Positions 12,388 to 24,650 of a stretch of 64,000 nt of DNA are shown piece after piece. The number at the start of each line of letters is the position of its first letter. The first letter of the stretch is position 1. Source of the DNA: Erythrocercus mccallii (lineage: Eukaryota; Chordata; Aves; Passeriformes; Dicruridae); assembly GCA_013397435.1 (NCBI GenBank), contig VZRG01000278.1, positions 182,014 to 246,013 on the forward strand, read 5' to 3'. The notes beneath the pieces were generated by a model. The model saw only the letters and a list, made by a program, of their open reading frames with translations, made no database searches and was not told the DNA's origin. A program made the translations under genes and the position numbers.

Positions 12388-14384
12388 TGTTGTATCAGGA
12401 AAGGGAGGCTGCTGTGACTTGTGGAAATTGAGTTTTCAAGTTAGCATTTTTGTGAAAAAAATTGCAGACATTATGCTTTAGTTGCAAAATTATTGATTTT
12501 AATTCACAATACTTAAAAAAAGAGAGAACAGTTTGTAGATTTCCCTGCTGTATGGATTCCAAAGGATAGATCCTAAGAAAATGATGGAGAAAACATCTGA
12601 AATGCAGTATGAGAAATTCAGTCCCAAGTGGACTGTACATGAGAAAATTCATAGCTGGAGAGAGGCCAAGAAAATCTGCCCATCTTCTGTTTCTGCCCCT
12701 TCTGATCAGGGGAACATGGCAACTTGGGATTGGTAAAAAATGGATATGCTGCAGGCCATTCTGCTATCAAGAAACCTGCAAAATGCTGCCATATGCAAGT
12801 TAGACTGGATGAGTTTGCTTTTGCTTCTTTTAGTAGGATTCTTAGAAATTTTCAAGACATTAGGATTAAAAATAAGATTTCATTCCTCATTGGTAGAACT
12901 TTTGCTATGGAAGAGCCAGGTGAATATTGCCATTTTTCCTTGGATATATGGAGGCTTTACCAGCAACTGTGCAATTAGTGCGAAGGGCATGCTAAGCTGA
13001 GTTCTGTAACTTCTGTAATGCAGTGGGTGGTGATTGCTGCTGCAAGTTGAACACAGTTCCATTTTCTGAAAGCTACTTAAAGATGTTCTGTAAAAGTTCC
13101 TCTGATTAAAATGATCATTTTCTAATTGAAACGAGCAAATTTGACTTGGGATATGAAAATCAGGCTGCCTACTTTTCTCTTCAGGCCCCATACTCTTCTC
13201 ACGTACTATGTTATGCTTTGCATACCTGAGACAGATGCATGTTTTGCGTATCTTCTATAAAAATCCAGTTAAAAACGTAGCCTAGCTAGGGTCTAAGCAA
13301 GTTTACGTTAGCTTTAACTGAGACATCATTCAACTGGATTACGTTTTAGATGCCTGAAGGATCCCAGATGGGTTTTTATAGTGCAAATGAGAAAATGTAT
13401 GCATCCAGAATGAAGAGTTACACCAAATTTATTAATTTTCTTTTTTTGAGGAAAGATGTTCTTTTATTTCTCATTAGACGGGAATTGACTCTGATGGTGC
13501 AATTCAGGTATTCCTAACCCTTTCAAAGGGCTTTATATTGCTGGGAAGTAATGACACTTTGTGTATAATCACTGCTTCAGCTGCTGTCAACAGCTCTGAT
13601 CTTACCCTCTGGTTCCTGCCACTGCACTACCCCACCCCTTCTCCTGTCCTAGAAAAAAATATTTTTTTGCCAAAAACCTATTCAACCCGATTATTTGATC
13701 CTAGTGAAATAGTTGTTCTTTCCCCTCTTTCTCTCCTTTCACCCTGTGCCCACCAAAAAATGACTTTGTGGTGCAAGAGAAGAGAGAAAAGCCAGGCAGG
13801 CTAATGTGCAGAGCTAGTTCATTGCATGGCCTCATAATTCCAGAAGCAGCAATCACTTCTGGGTGAGATGGCCTGGTGATATGGCGTTATTATCATTACA
13901 GGCATGGCTCAGTTTTTTAAAACTAAAAAGAGTGATTAAGCTTACTGCAGTTCTAGTTGCTTTTCTTTGGGGCAGTCATAACTTTGTCTTTTGGGAGACA
14001 AGGTGGGTAGTTATTTCCAGTCCGCTCAGCCTGCTGGTTCAGTGTATTTTGTGCAGCTGCAGTCCATAGGAGCAATCTGAAGAGGAGAGGGGGAAAGGGA
14101 AAATGTGCAGTTTAAATTAGTTTCAGCAGGACTGAATATGAAATTGTAGACTTGCACTGCAATTGTTGGAGTAGAGGAAAGCACTTTTTTACCAGTTCAA
14201 TCCATTTGGCAATTGGTGGTGATAAACAGAAAACTCTTAATTCAGATGAATGTCAGAAATGACTTATATAATTAGGAACCATGCTGTTCTGATCAGCAGT
14301 GTTTTCACATGCTGTTACTCTCATTCACTGCTCTTTTTACCTTTCTGTAGGTATTGCCAAAACTAGTTTATATTCCCCATTATT

Positions 14385-14450
14385 GCAGCCTTACAGTACC
14401 TGAAGGGAGTCTATGAGAGTGATGGAGAGAGACTATTTACACTCTTCTCT
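14385..14450 (+). mobile_element. Possible short CR1 fragment
   Basis: The stretch 'tacctgaagggagtctatga' followed by 'gagagactatttacac' resembles the CR1 segment that reads approximately 'cacctgaagggaggctacaa' and 'gagaggggctattcac'. Only about 65 bp is recognisable. Confidence 0.4.
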
Positions 14451-15219
14451 GTGTGATCATTCTGTTGCAAGGACAGGTCTTGGGTTTAGTCTCTTTTTTA
14501 TTTTAAAAATTACTATGTAATTGCCACAAAACAGCTTCTTGTTATCCATGAATTTTGAATTCATTACTCTGCTGTCCAGCCAGTGAGTACCACAGATCGC
14601 TCCAAGGAACTGTTCCCTTCTCTGTCAGGACTGTGTGAGTTTTAAAATGTCTAAAGCAGTCCATGCATGTGATCTCAGCCAAAAATGTCAGTGCTTCTTG
14701 CCACATGCCATGGCATGGACTATCTTGCAGCTGTGCCTCAGGAGATGCATAATGATCTCATGAATAATTTTGATGAAATTTCACTTAATGAAATTCTACT
14801 TGTGAAAGTAGAACAGTAGCGAAAAGAGAAACTTTATGGGAGCACTAAAGTCAGAGCAGCTTCAGAACCCATTTTTTTTCAGTGCGACTTCCATTCTCAG
14901 TTTCAACTGAATTTTATTGTATCCAGGCTGTGTCAAAAAGAAATTGGTTCTGTTTTATTTCTATTTTGGTTTTGTACAAAGTCAGAGGATTGTGAAAATA
15001 TCTAAAAGCTTATTTGGTTTTCCAAGCTAAGCTTCTCTGGTTCAGTTTTTTGCTTGTTTTTTGACAGTATTATGATTGCATTATTGAATGTAATCTTACC
15101 TGTGAGATACCAGTATTGCTTATATATTACATATACTGACTAGTCAATTCAGTACATGCTTTGAACCAACTACTCAGTGGTCATACTGTTCTTCTAAATA
15201 TATTGTTTTGATTTCACAG

Positions 15220-15430
15220 GTGCCTGCAGAAATATCACCAACAGCCAGTGCCAAATGCTGCCATATAACTACACCACTGTAACTTCAGTTCTTTCCATTG
15301 TCAAAAGTATTGAAATGGAAAAGTTCCTGAAGTTCTTCAGTTACCTCAATCGCCTCAACTGCTATCAACACATCATGCTGTTTGGCTGTAGTCTCGCTCT
15401 TCCTGAATGCATCAGTGACGGTGATGACAG
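15220..15430 (+). CDS. CORIN: CORIN exon: Frizzled-1 domain, first half
   Basis: Acceptor TTTCACAG precedes 15220 and donor AG|GTATTT follows 15430. The exon enters in phase 1 (GT completes a codon) and leaves in phase 2 (AG). It encodes the start of the first cysteine-rich Frizzled domain, reading ACRNITNSQC and then MLPYNYTTVTSVL, MEKFLKFF and CYQHIMLFGC. It supplies cysteines 1 to 5 of the ten expected in a Frizzled domain. N-glycosylation sequons are visible at NIT and NYT. The internal ATG at 15255 is not a start codon; the protein begins in exons not seen here. The strong match to mammalian corin in 'EMEKFLKFF' and 'CYQHIMLFGC' identifies the gene. Confidence 0.97.
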
Positions 15431-16984
15431 GTATTTGGGAATGAAAATCCATCAGTGACTAGAACCAATTGTGGTAAAATGCTCTCTGTCTAATCAGACA
15501 AGGGAAGATCCAAACTAAGCCTATGACCTCATTGCAAAATTCCTGTCTGTCAAAGCTATTGACAACATTTCTGCCACGATAAGCCAATTGTAATAGAGCT
15601 CTTTTAGAAACATGTTGCCACTGTATAAACTAAAACTGTGATATTGGGACAGTCAGGCTTATTTTCCTAAAGAAGCCTGTCCAGAGTTCTTCTGCCTAAT
15701 TTCTCCAATCTGGCTATGCCAAAATGGAATGTTTTGTAACAACAATAATGCCTTGGATATGTATAGTATTGTCATAAGTTGGGGTGGCTGTTAGTTAAGC
15801 TTCAGATTTGTTTAGTCATTTCCTTCAGCAAAGTTAATATTTTAAACATATTTTTGGTATTAAATTAGCAGGATATGTTCAGGGTGACATAAACTGTTCT
15901 GGAAGCTTAAGGAGTATATATTTTTTCCGCATTTACGTAATTTCACAGCATTAGTATAATGTGCATTGAGTTTGATTTGAAAAAGGATCAGTGAGTTTAG
16001 CAGAGCTGAAATCAAAACACAACACAAAAACGTGAAAAGGAATATTTTTTTAACATACGTACACAATCTTTGATGTTTCTGGAGGGGGGAAAGAGAGAAG
16101 ATAGATTTCTTTCTCCTTGTTTTCATTTTTTATTTCCAGTTCCTCCGTTGTGAAATTCAGTGGAAGAGAATAGGACAATTGAATAAGTGTTTCAAACAAC
16201 ATAACAAGACCAGGAAGTTGAAAGCTGTGCAGTTTAGAAGGAATAGAACACTTATGAAAGAAATTCTATGAGAACTGGTCAAAAATTCAGTTGCCAATGA
16301 AAGGTGCAGTCTCACTCCAGGAAATATATGCCTGTCACTTCCAGTGCATCACAATGATTCCTGGACTGGCTAATTAAGCTCACTAAAGGGATAGAAAATT
16401 AACCCAGAATAAAGGTGTACAGATGAGTACATGGCTAGGATTAATGGGGAGGAAAGGTAACGATGGAATGAGACTCACCCTTAGACTGCTGAGTGGTTTA
16501 AAACAAATGCACCTGTGTACATATCTTTATTAGCCTAGCAAAAGCTATTTTCAATTAACCCTGTTTAATTGAGTGCATTATTAGTTATAGCACCTCTGCT
16601 CCAATTCAGTATTACAGTTGTTATACTTACGGAATCTGATAACAGCCTTATGCTACCTATTTTCTCTAAAAATTATTGAACAAAATAAGAAAAGTGGGTT
16701 TAGGTAACACATTGATGCATTTGAATGTTTAACAACAGAACAGGCCATATCTCTGTTGCTTCACTTAGTCTGCCTTGTTTGGAATTCGACTTCCACAAAC
16801 CTGATGAGAGTGAGTTGTCTGTATCAAAAGTGCAAAGCTCTTAAAACTATCAAATAAGTTAAATGGTGAAAGGATAAATTTTGTACATTTCCATTTCTTT
16901 CCTGAAGACATGTTTTTGCTCTGGTTTTCAGTGACAATCAAAATACCTCGAGATTCATGAGTCAAGAATTTTCTTTGTGGTCTC

Positions 16985-17218
16985 CCCTTTCCCTTTCCCT
17001 TTCCCTTTCCCTTTCCCTTTCCCTTTCCCTTTCCCTTTCCCTTTCCCTTTCCCTTTCCCTTTCCCTTTCCCTTTCCCTTNTTCCCTTTCCCTTTCCCTTT
17101 CCCTTTCCCTTTCCCTTTCCCTTTCCCTTTCCCTTTCCCTTTCCCTTTCCCTTTCCCTTTCCCTTTCCCTTTCCCCTTCCCCTTCCCCTTTCCCCTTCCC
17201 CTTTCCCTTCCCCTTCCC
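16985..17218. repeat. (CCCTTT)n hexamer array, contains one N
   Basis: A nearly pure CCCTTT array on the + strand degrades into CCCCTT and CCCTTCC variants after about 17170. An ambiguous base at 17080 breaks the phase, which suggests an unresolved copy number. The minus strand is (GGGAAA)n, which has the spacing needed for G-quadruplexes. The + strand would be a pyrimidine tract in CORIN pre-mRNA. Lys-Gly, Pro-Phe and Ser-Leu open frames over it are repeat artefacts. Confidence 0.97.
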
Positions 17219-17247
17219 TTTTTATTTTTCCTTTTTTTTTTTTTTTC
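17219..17247. repeat. T-rich tract after the hexamer array
   Basis: TTTTTATTTTTCC is followed by a run of about 16 T. It is contiguous with the CCCTTT array and extends the pyrimidine-only strand to about 260 bp. Confidence 0.85.
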
Positions 17248-20200
17248 CATAGCAGCAACCTTCTTCCATTAATTCATAGTGTCAAAGCTCGAACTGCATT
17301 TTGATGTCCTGTTTTATGTCTTGGAGGTCACAGTGGTTCCTCTATTTGTATTTTAAAATATTTTTTTGTGGGGAAAATATTCTTGCCCCTGCAGATTGAT
17401 GGGGAAGAAAGTCCAATGTGATACTGCAAATGATGTAAGATTATGTTAGAATCTGACTTCAGTTTTAGTAATCATGTCTCCAGAGTTTGCCATGGATGTT
17501 GCTGAAAATGCAATAACTGCAGTCAGAGTGGCAACCACAGGAAGAACAGTAAAAGTGGGTTTACAGCGTGCTGGTTAGTTAAGTCCAGTTTGGTAAACCT
17601 CAGTTGTCCTAATTTAACTTTTGGTTTCTTCTTTAAACAGGAATATCTTTTTTTCTTTAGGCAACTAAGTGATTTTTGTGATTACTGTCCTTTTCGTAGC
17701 ATCTAATTATTACAGGCAAACACATATATTTCACAGCCGAGAATAATTTATTTTAAGGAGCATCTGATATGCAAAAAGTAGTTATTAACACCTTCCTTTC
17801 TCAACCCAGCCCTTTCTCTGCCTTCCCCCCAATAATTCCTGTCAGTGAGATCTAGAGAAAAGTATTTAACATAGTAGGGGGAAGTTCCTTTGTATATGCT
17901 GAGTGCAGGTACCAAAAATGAAAGAGATAAACCTGTATTAAGTCTGTTGAATAGGGGAATCTGGTTAGCAGAAAGATACTGAAGCAGAGGAGTCACTGTG
18001 GAAAGCCTCTGGTGGTAATGAATGCAGATATGTCCATATGCTGTAGTGCTTTTTGGGGGGAGCTATGGTTGTCTAGAATATACAGTATGACAAAACATCC
18101 ACTAATGTTGTGAACACTTGTTACTGAAATCATCATTATTTCCTCCCATCAGTTACAGCTGGTTCATTCTAACGTCAGTGGTTCTATATATGATCATAAC
18201 TTTTCATTTATTGTTCTCTCTTTGTTTTGCAAAGCAGTTGTTCCTTAATGTATGTAAAGCTTAATTTGACAAATGTTGTTTACACAGTGCAGAGGAAATG
18301 AAACTCCTGTGATGCCTGGATGTCTATTCTTAGGTATTGTTGAGAGTCTGTTGGCAGCTTGCAGCCATGGGAGCAATAATTATAACAGCGCGTTACAAGA
18401 AGGCACAAGAGGGAAAGTTACAAGCACTAATCTTTGGCATCCAGTGAGCTGTCATTACATAGCTTTTCTCTGATATTTAAACTTACGTCTGTTTCCCATT
18501 TATCTTTCATGTATTTATAAACATTGCTTTCATTAACACTTGAAGGAGATTAAGTTTCTAGGCAGAGAGCATATTCATAGTTTGTGTAGCGATTGTGTTT
18601 GTGTACAGGGATTTCTGAATACTACCACAATACTGTTACTCTTCAGGAATGTTCTTCTAGATCTTACTGCGGTGAAACCATGTGTGATGGTAAAAATATA
18701 TTAATTTTAAAAGCTGTATTTAATTTCAGCAACTGGATATAAAATCAGCTAGCCCCACTCTTTTAAGAAAATATATAACAGTATCTATATACTACTTTCC
18801 AGTACAGAAAAAGTTTGAAAGTACAACTAAAACCTGTATGAAAATGGAAAGTTGAAGTGCAGCAAGGCTTTTTGCATGCAAACCCATAATTTTTGTAGTA
18901 AGGGACTGCTTATGTAAAGGTGTTATGCAACTTGCTCCTTCTTGAGTGGATGGATGAGATCTTTGCAATATGACTTAAAAATCAGCCTAAACCCTGTCCT
19001 ACCACAGTCCAGCAGCACTACTAGGAAAACATGAAAAGTAATACCAGTGATGGAAGAACACCTTAAAGTAGATGTGCTGAACTAATCATTTCTAAAACAT
19101 TCCCAGTAGTAACTTTGTCCTTTTGGGTAATAATAGTCTCTATCATCTGACTACCACATGCTACACTGGTACTTTATTTGTTGTAAGAGACATCTGTCCT
19201 CAGAGCTGTTGGTTATGATTAATGATTTAATCTAGTGAATTCTTCCTCAGCACTGAAAGACACTAAGAGTGGGCCGAAGTGAAAAGCAACTGTCAGTTAC
19301 TACAATGGAGTGGATCTTTATTTATAGCAACTCACATGCATTGGATTCCACAATTCAAGAAGACAATAAAAGTTAATCTGCAATGTTTTCAGATTTCAAA
19401 AGGAAAAAAAAGGGATGCATTTTAAAGCCAAAGTTAATGTAAATTTGAAGATTCAAAATCATTAGAGAAGTTTATAGTGGGTCAGCACATTACTGCATAA
19501 TGCAAACAGACTCATTGATTGATGCTTTATAATATTTCTTGCACTCTATGAAATAATCAAATTTCATCAAAAGACTTGGAGAAATAGGCAGGCTGTATAA
19601 GATCCTGGAGAATCTTACATATGTACATGGCTTATTTTGACTTTTTATGCTAGGAATAAATTTGAAGCTTATGGATTCTTATACCCCTGTGCTGTCATGC
19701 TGCCTTTAAAACAGGAATAATAGCTTGAGTATTTACAGTAATCCTCTTTGTAGAAGTGTATTCCAGAAAGTTGAGGAAATGCCTTCCATTGAGAGATCCT
19801 CAGTGTTATAACAGCTAAACTTATTAAAATAATAAGATGTTATAAAAACTTACTTTTTAGAGTTAATTGAGGCATTTGAAGTATTTAGGAGAAAAAGCTG
19901 ACTGATTACATGGATCTTGTTTACTGCTAATGAAAATTTTTGTTCGAAGGCTTTGAACAGGAAGCTATCAGCATACATTTGAGTCAATATCTATTACACA
20001 AAGTCCATAATGTGTTTAATTGTGTATGAAAGATGTATGGATATGTGTGAGTTTGTACAGGCAATCCTCCACTGGCATGCTTCAATTTTGTTTTAATCCA
20101 CTTGGTTTTGTGAACAAAAGCAAGTAAATATGCCAAGACAAAATAGCAGCTGCTAGGACCTCTGAGTGAATAATCCCGTAGTATTCTCTCACCCAGGTTT

Positions 20201-22555
20201 TACACTATCTTTTTATAATGCACCTGAGTGAAGATGTCAAATTATAATTGCACAGGGAACTTTGCCGTTCTGCAGCTTTTAAGAAATGTTTCAATTTTAC
20301 CCATTTATGAAGTTAGCTTCAGAGTAATTTTAGAAGCAGTTATTGAGAAACCCACCTGGAAGGACATTTAGAATCCTCTCTCATAAACCTATCAGAGATG
20401 CTTTCATTGAAATTGCTGGTATTTACTTTAAACATTGAGCTACTGCACTGGTGACAATCACTTACCAGGTCTACAAGGAATAAGGTGGGACAATTTTCTC
20501 CTACCACTGTGTTGTCTCTTAATGTTCTTCTCATTACTCCATCCAGTGTAGTTCTTGCCATGACCCAGGTGCATGGAGTGGAGGCTTCTTTCAGATGCTT
20601 ATAAGTGGCTACCAGTTGTTGCCTGAGTTTGCAGTCCTGTCTTTCACATCCTATGGGAGTTGCTTTATCCTCTTAATACACATCCTTTTTGATGGTGCCT
20701 CTTTAGCCTAAGGAATTTAACATGACTCACAAAGGCTATTCCAGATGTGGTTTTGTCAGTTGTTTGTCAAGAAGATACAGAAGATTCGAATCTTCAGTTC
20801 AAAATAAAGTAGAGATGATGTTCAGAGGGTGACGTGATTTATACATACAATGTTTGAAATCACGTCTTTTGTTTTAAAGGTTACCATGACTTGGCTTGCA
20901 GCCCTTCACAATCCAGCAGATGAACTGTGTACAAAATCTCACACTGTTGTGAAATCTGTATTTGGATATAATCGAGTCCAGGATATAATCCAGTCTTCAG
21001 TTTTTAAATCTGGGTATGGTCCCTTTAAGTGCAGTTGTGACTTGAATCATACAACTTTGGAGATCCAGCTAATGAAAAACGTGTAGTCAAATCCTGTCAA
21101 AAGGGAACACAAAAATTAGAGAATGTGATAATGTTGCAAATGCTTGCCCACATAAATAGTGTTCTCTGTCTGACAGTTATTTTTTTTTGTGTCTTGTTAT
21201 TGTTGATTTAAGTAATTTTTCTAAGGGAATTGATTTGTGTTATTGTTTAGCAGAAAAACTGAGGAATACACAGGGTCTGTATTATTTGAAAAACCCCAGA
21301 ACAGCAAACCAAATGAATAATTTTTTCTTTCATTTTGTCCTTTCTACCAGTTAATAACCTTCCAATAGCTGCAATTTAACCAATAGTTATAAAAATGATT
21401 TTTTTTGATGGTGTAATTCTTTGATTAGTAAAATATTGAGGATAGAGTTCCTAATGGCAGATAGTCAACATGTTGTGAGAAACATTTTGTAAAGCTTTCC
21501 TATGCAATGTAAGTACTCAGTGTCAGCTCTGGTCTGCCGTCAAGTTGATAGCACATTAATTCAAGGTGAAGTAGAACTAATTTGCAGCAGCAAGGAAGTG
21601 AAATGGTTGAGAGGTGCAAACATTGGGTAGAGTTTCACACTAGCAAAACTGTCTGTTTAAGGTATCTGTAAAATAGCACTAGGCAGTTCCTGTGTACTTT
21701 GGAAAGTGTTTATGTGCAGTAACAGATGTCACATGCAAAGTCATGGTTGAAAACGTTTCAGTGAGTGTAGTGAACAGACATGAATTTCTAAATATAAGGA
21801 GACAGTGAATAAAATCAGAGTGACTTGAAATAGAAAATTGAATTGGTAATAAATAGATACATGGATCAAAGAAAATCTACAATATGCAGATTCAGAAAGT
21901 GATGAAATATTTGCACAGAATAAGGATCAAGAAGAACATAAATCCTCAAGCCCCAATTCCTGCTCTAAGGAAAGATAATTTTTCAAAAACCAAATTTTTA
22001 TTTCTGCTATCTTATAACTTGTTCTTCATGAGACATATGTTAGACCTTTAGTTAAGAAACAGCTGGTTTACATCTGACTTCAAAGAAGGGAATGCTCACA
22101 TTTCTCTGAAGTATTGGAGTGGATCATCTTGCCAAGTCATATATGCAGAAACTTGAAGAAAGCGTAGTCACAAAATAGCATTTCTAGATATATACCTTTC
22201 TTTTCAGTGCAACCTGTATTGTTCATGAGTAATTTCAGAGTTAATGAGTTATATTAATAATCTTGTCTAACTGTTACTCATATGGCAGAAAACAATGTGC
22301 TAATGAGATTATAGTTTGCATTGTCCCTCAGAACTCACACCATGAAGTCAACATGTGATATTCATCACCTTAGGAGCCACTACCACTTTCTCCCAAGCCG
22401 AGACAGTATAAAAAAGGTGACATGTAATACAGAGTTTGCTTTTGCAAGGAATGCTGGGGAGAACATTGGCAGTGATGTGGCATGGGCCAAAATGCCTGTG
22501 TTTAAAGTTGACAAACATATCTTAGAGGACCCTTTCTTGAGATAAGTGTAATTTT

Positions 22556-22575
22556 GGGGGGGGGAAAAAAAAAAA
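22556..22575. repeat. Homopolymer pair G9 A11
   Basis: Nine G are followed directly by eleven A. This is a simple low-complexity purine run, prone to length errors in sequencing. Confidence 0.9.
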
Positions 22576-24439
22576 GCACCCTTTAACTTTTTTTTGGATG
22601 CCCAAATAATGCCTTGGGCAAAAAACAGAAGGAAAAAATGGGTTGCTCACGAAAAAGCACTCTGTAATCCCCAAGAGTTCTCAAGTATTTGAGCACCAAA
22701 ACTTTAAATTTATTTGGGAAGTTGCTCTAATAAGTACTAAGCTCTTCCTCATGGCTGTTAGAAGAGGGAGATAAGGGAATTAGAAGATAAAATGTCTTTA
22801 CCTTAAGGGAACTTCTGTTTATGAAGTTTGTGTACCCTGGATATGCCTATGGAACTTAATCCCCAATTTCTAGCATACACATCTGAAAAATCGTGGAGTC
22901 TCTGAAAGCGTCTCTGTAACTGTCATGACTCAGCTGCTGTGGGTGGACCTAAGGAGTCCCAATAGCTAGGGGTGGTACTAGATTTAGGTAGAGACCCTTA
23001 CAGGAACAGGGCCTGAAGTTAACTCTGTGATGTAAGCTCTTCTACACAGGTGGAGTGTCAGGAAGGACAAACCAGGGACAAAATATAGGGGAAAAAAGAC
23101 AGAGGAATAGGATCCTGTGCTTTCCACATTCAGAGAATTGCCCCTTCCCTGCCACAAACTGTTTAAATTACTGGTAGGGATAATTTGTAAATAAGTCAAT
23201 GTAAAGAAAGAGGGGATTGCCTAAGAAATTAATTTTAAAAATTAAATGTTAGAAAAGTAATATAGAAATATAGGCAATGGCATCCTACTTTGGCCAGAAT
23301 GATGTGTCTAATGCATGTGAAGCCAGAATTTGCTGTAGCAGGCAGCATAAAAACTTCATGCAGTGTTTTACCCTCCCCACTGATTTCAAAGTGTATGTAG
23401 GGGGAATTATGGATGCACAAGAGTTAAAAGGTTATCTGATAGAGAAACATTTTTGAGAACAGTCTGGGCATGGAAATGTCTGCTTGAAATGATATTTCAC
23501 AATGCTGTGCAGAGAAGTTAAGGGAAGGAGGCAGAAAGGAAAATCGGGAGGGCCAGTTATTTTATTAATGACTATGTTATTGATTGACTGCCTTCATCCC
23601 TGTTGTTGATTTGCTGTATGTATTATCTATTAAAAGCTGTGGTTTATGGTTCCTAACTTGGTATGTTTACTAGAGATCGTAAGTCATTCTCTTGCACATG
23701 CAATATATTATTAATAATAATATATTATTTCTTATAAATAAATACTGATCGTTTATGTAGCTGAAGTAATTGTTTACAACTGTTCTTAAAATTAGCATGG
23801 CTTTTTGTTAATGTTTGCTAATTTAATCTATTTTCTAGAAAAACCATGCTTTTTCACAAAATACAATTTATTTAATTTACTAAATTGCAACAGTTATAGG
23901 ATAGGAACTTTCAGTAAAACCTTGCATTTTCATAAACATTTTGGGAGTATTAACATTGATTGTTTCTTATTGGACTGGTGTATCTGGGCTCACAACCAGA
24001 AACACACAGATGAGGTAACATTTCATCTTAGTTTGGTAGATAGAACTCTTCTACTAGGTATGAGTACACCCTCTTGTGAAGCAATTAGTAAACAAAATGG
24101 TTTCAGATTGAAGTGTGGTTAAAGAATTCTCAAATAATTCATATGCTTTTCAGCTCATGTTTAACTTCTTTTAGTACCCATCTTATTAACAAACAGCTTA
24201 TAAACCATCTGCACTCAAAACCTATGGAGGATTCAGTTAGTGAGACATACCTCTCACAAGTTTTCTCTCCTCTGTCAGAAGTTATTGTTGCCTTGTTGGA
24301 GACCTGTTGGTGGTAAGCACCAGGCTCACAGGCTGAGCAGGGCAGTCAAACTAAAATCACAAGAGTACACAGGTGAGGAGGAGAGAAACTTCTGGAACTC
24401 TTCTGGCTCAGATCAGGATGAGCCTTAAAGATGAATGAA

Positions 24440-24650
24440 ACTCCTCAGAGCCACTCTCAATTGGGTTTTGAGTATCTCTAAGGATGGAGGTTTCACAACC
24501 CTTCTGGAGAACATTCTCCAGACTACTGTTTCATGATAGATAATGCTATATAAAATGCTAGTGGTGCTGAAAGAATCAGTATTATCCTATTTTCCTGCTT
24601 GTTATTCCCCATCTCACCCATCTCTTTTCCATGTCCTGTCAAGAGTATTT
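24440..24650 (-). mobile_element. Possible CR1 fragment, minus
   Basis: The segments 'tctctaaggatggaggtttc', 'acaacccttctggagaacat' and 'ccatgtcctgtcaagagtat' resemble the reverse complement of the CR1 3' region ('ctcaaggatggagattccac', 'aacctctctgggcaacctgt'). The copy is heavily diverged and its borders are unclear. Confidence 0.45.

Larger units (their letters stand above)
1..15219. other. Upstream intron or 5' flank of CORIN (non-coding)
   Basis: No exon of CORIN could be recognised here. The first recognisable coding exon has a phase-1 acceptor at 15220, so at least one coding exon must lie 5' of it. The cytoplasmic tail, the single transmembrane helix and the stem known from mammalian corin were not seen in any frame. 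The region is mostly AT-rich unique sequence. Landmarks, listed separately, are a CpG island at about 720-1160, CR1 fragments near 2330-2530 and 14385-14450, a split LTR and ERV piece at about 9270-11335, and a solo LTR at about 12047-12377. In the stretches 1-600, 1200-2300, 2540-9260, 11340-12040, 12390-14380 and 14460-15200 I see no gene, RNA or clear repeat. Confidence 0.6.

Noticed and set aside
15255..15458. ATG at 15255 as a CORIN start codon
   Set aside because: The conserved frame with two Frizzled cysteines continues upstream to the acceptor at 15219, so this Met is internal.
16985..17218. Telomere-like or interstitial telomeric repeat
   Set aside because: The unit is CCCTTT (GGGAAA), not the vertebrate telomeric TTAGGG.
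16765..17304. Long Lys-Gly, Glu-Arg, Pro-Phe and Ser-Leu open frames on both strands
   Set aside because: They are translations of the CCCTTT array, with an ambiguous base in the middle, and carry no gene signal.
23701..23732. AT-rich quasi-palindrome of TATTA and TAATA units
   Set aside because: Imperfect on checking, and common by chance in AT-rich introns.
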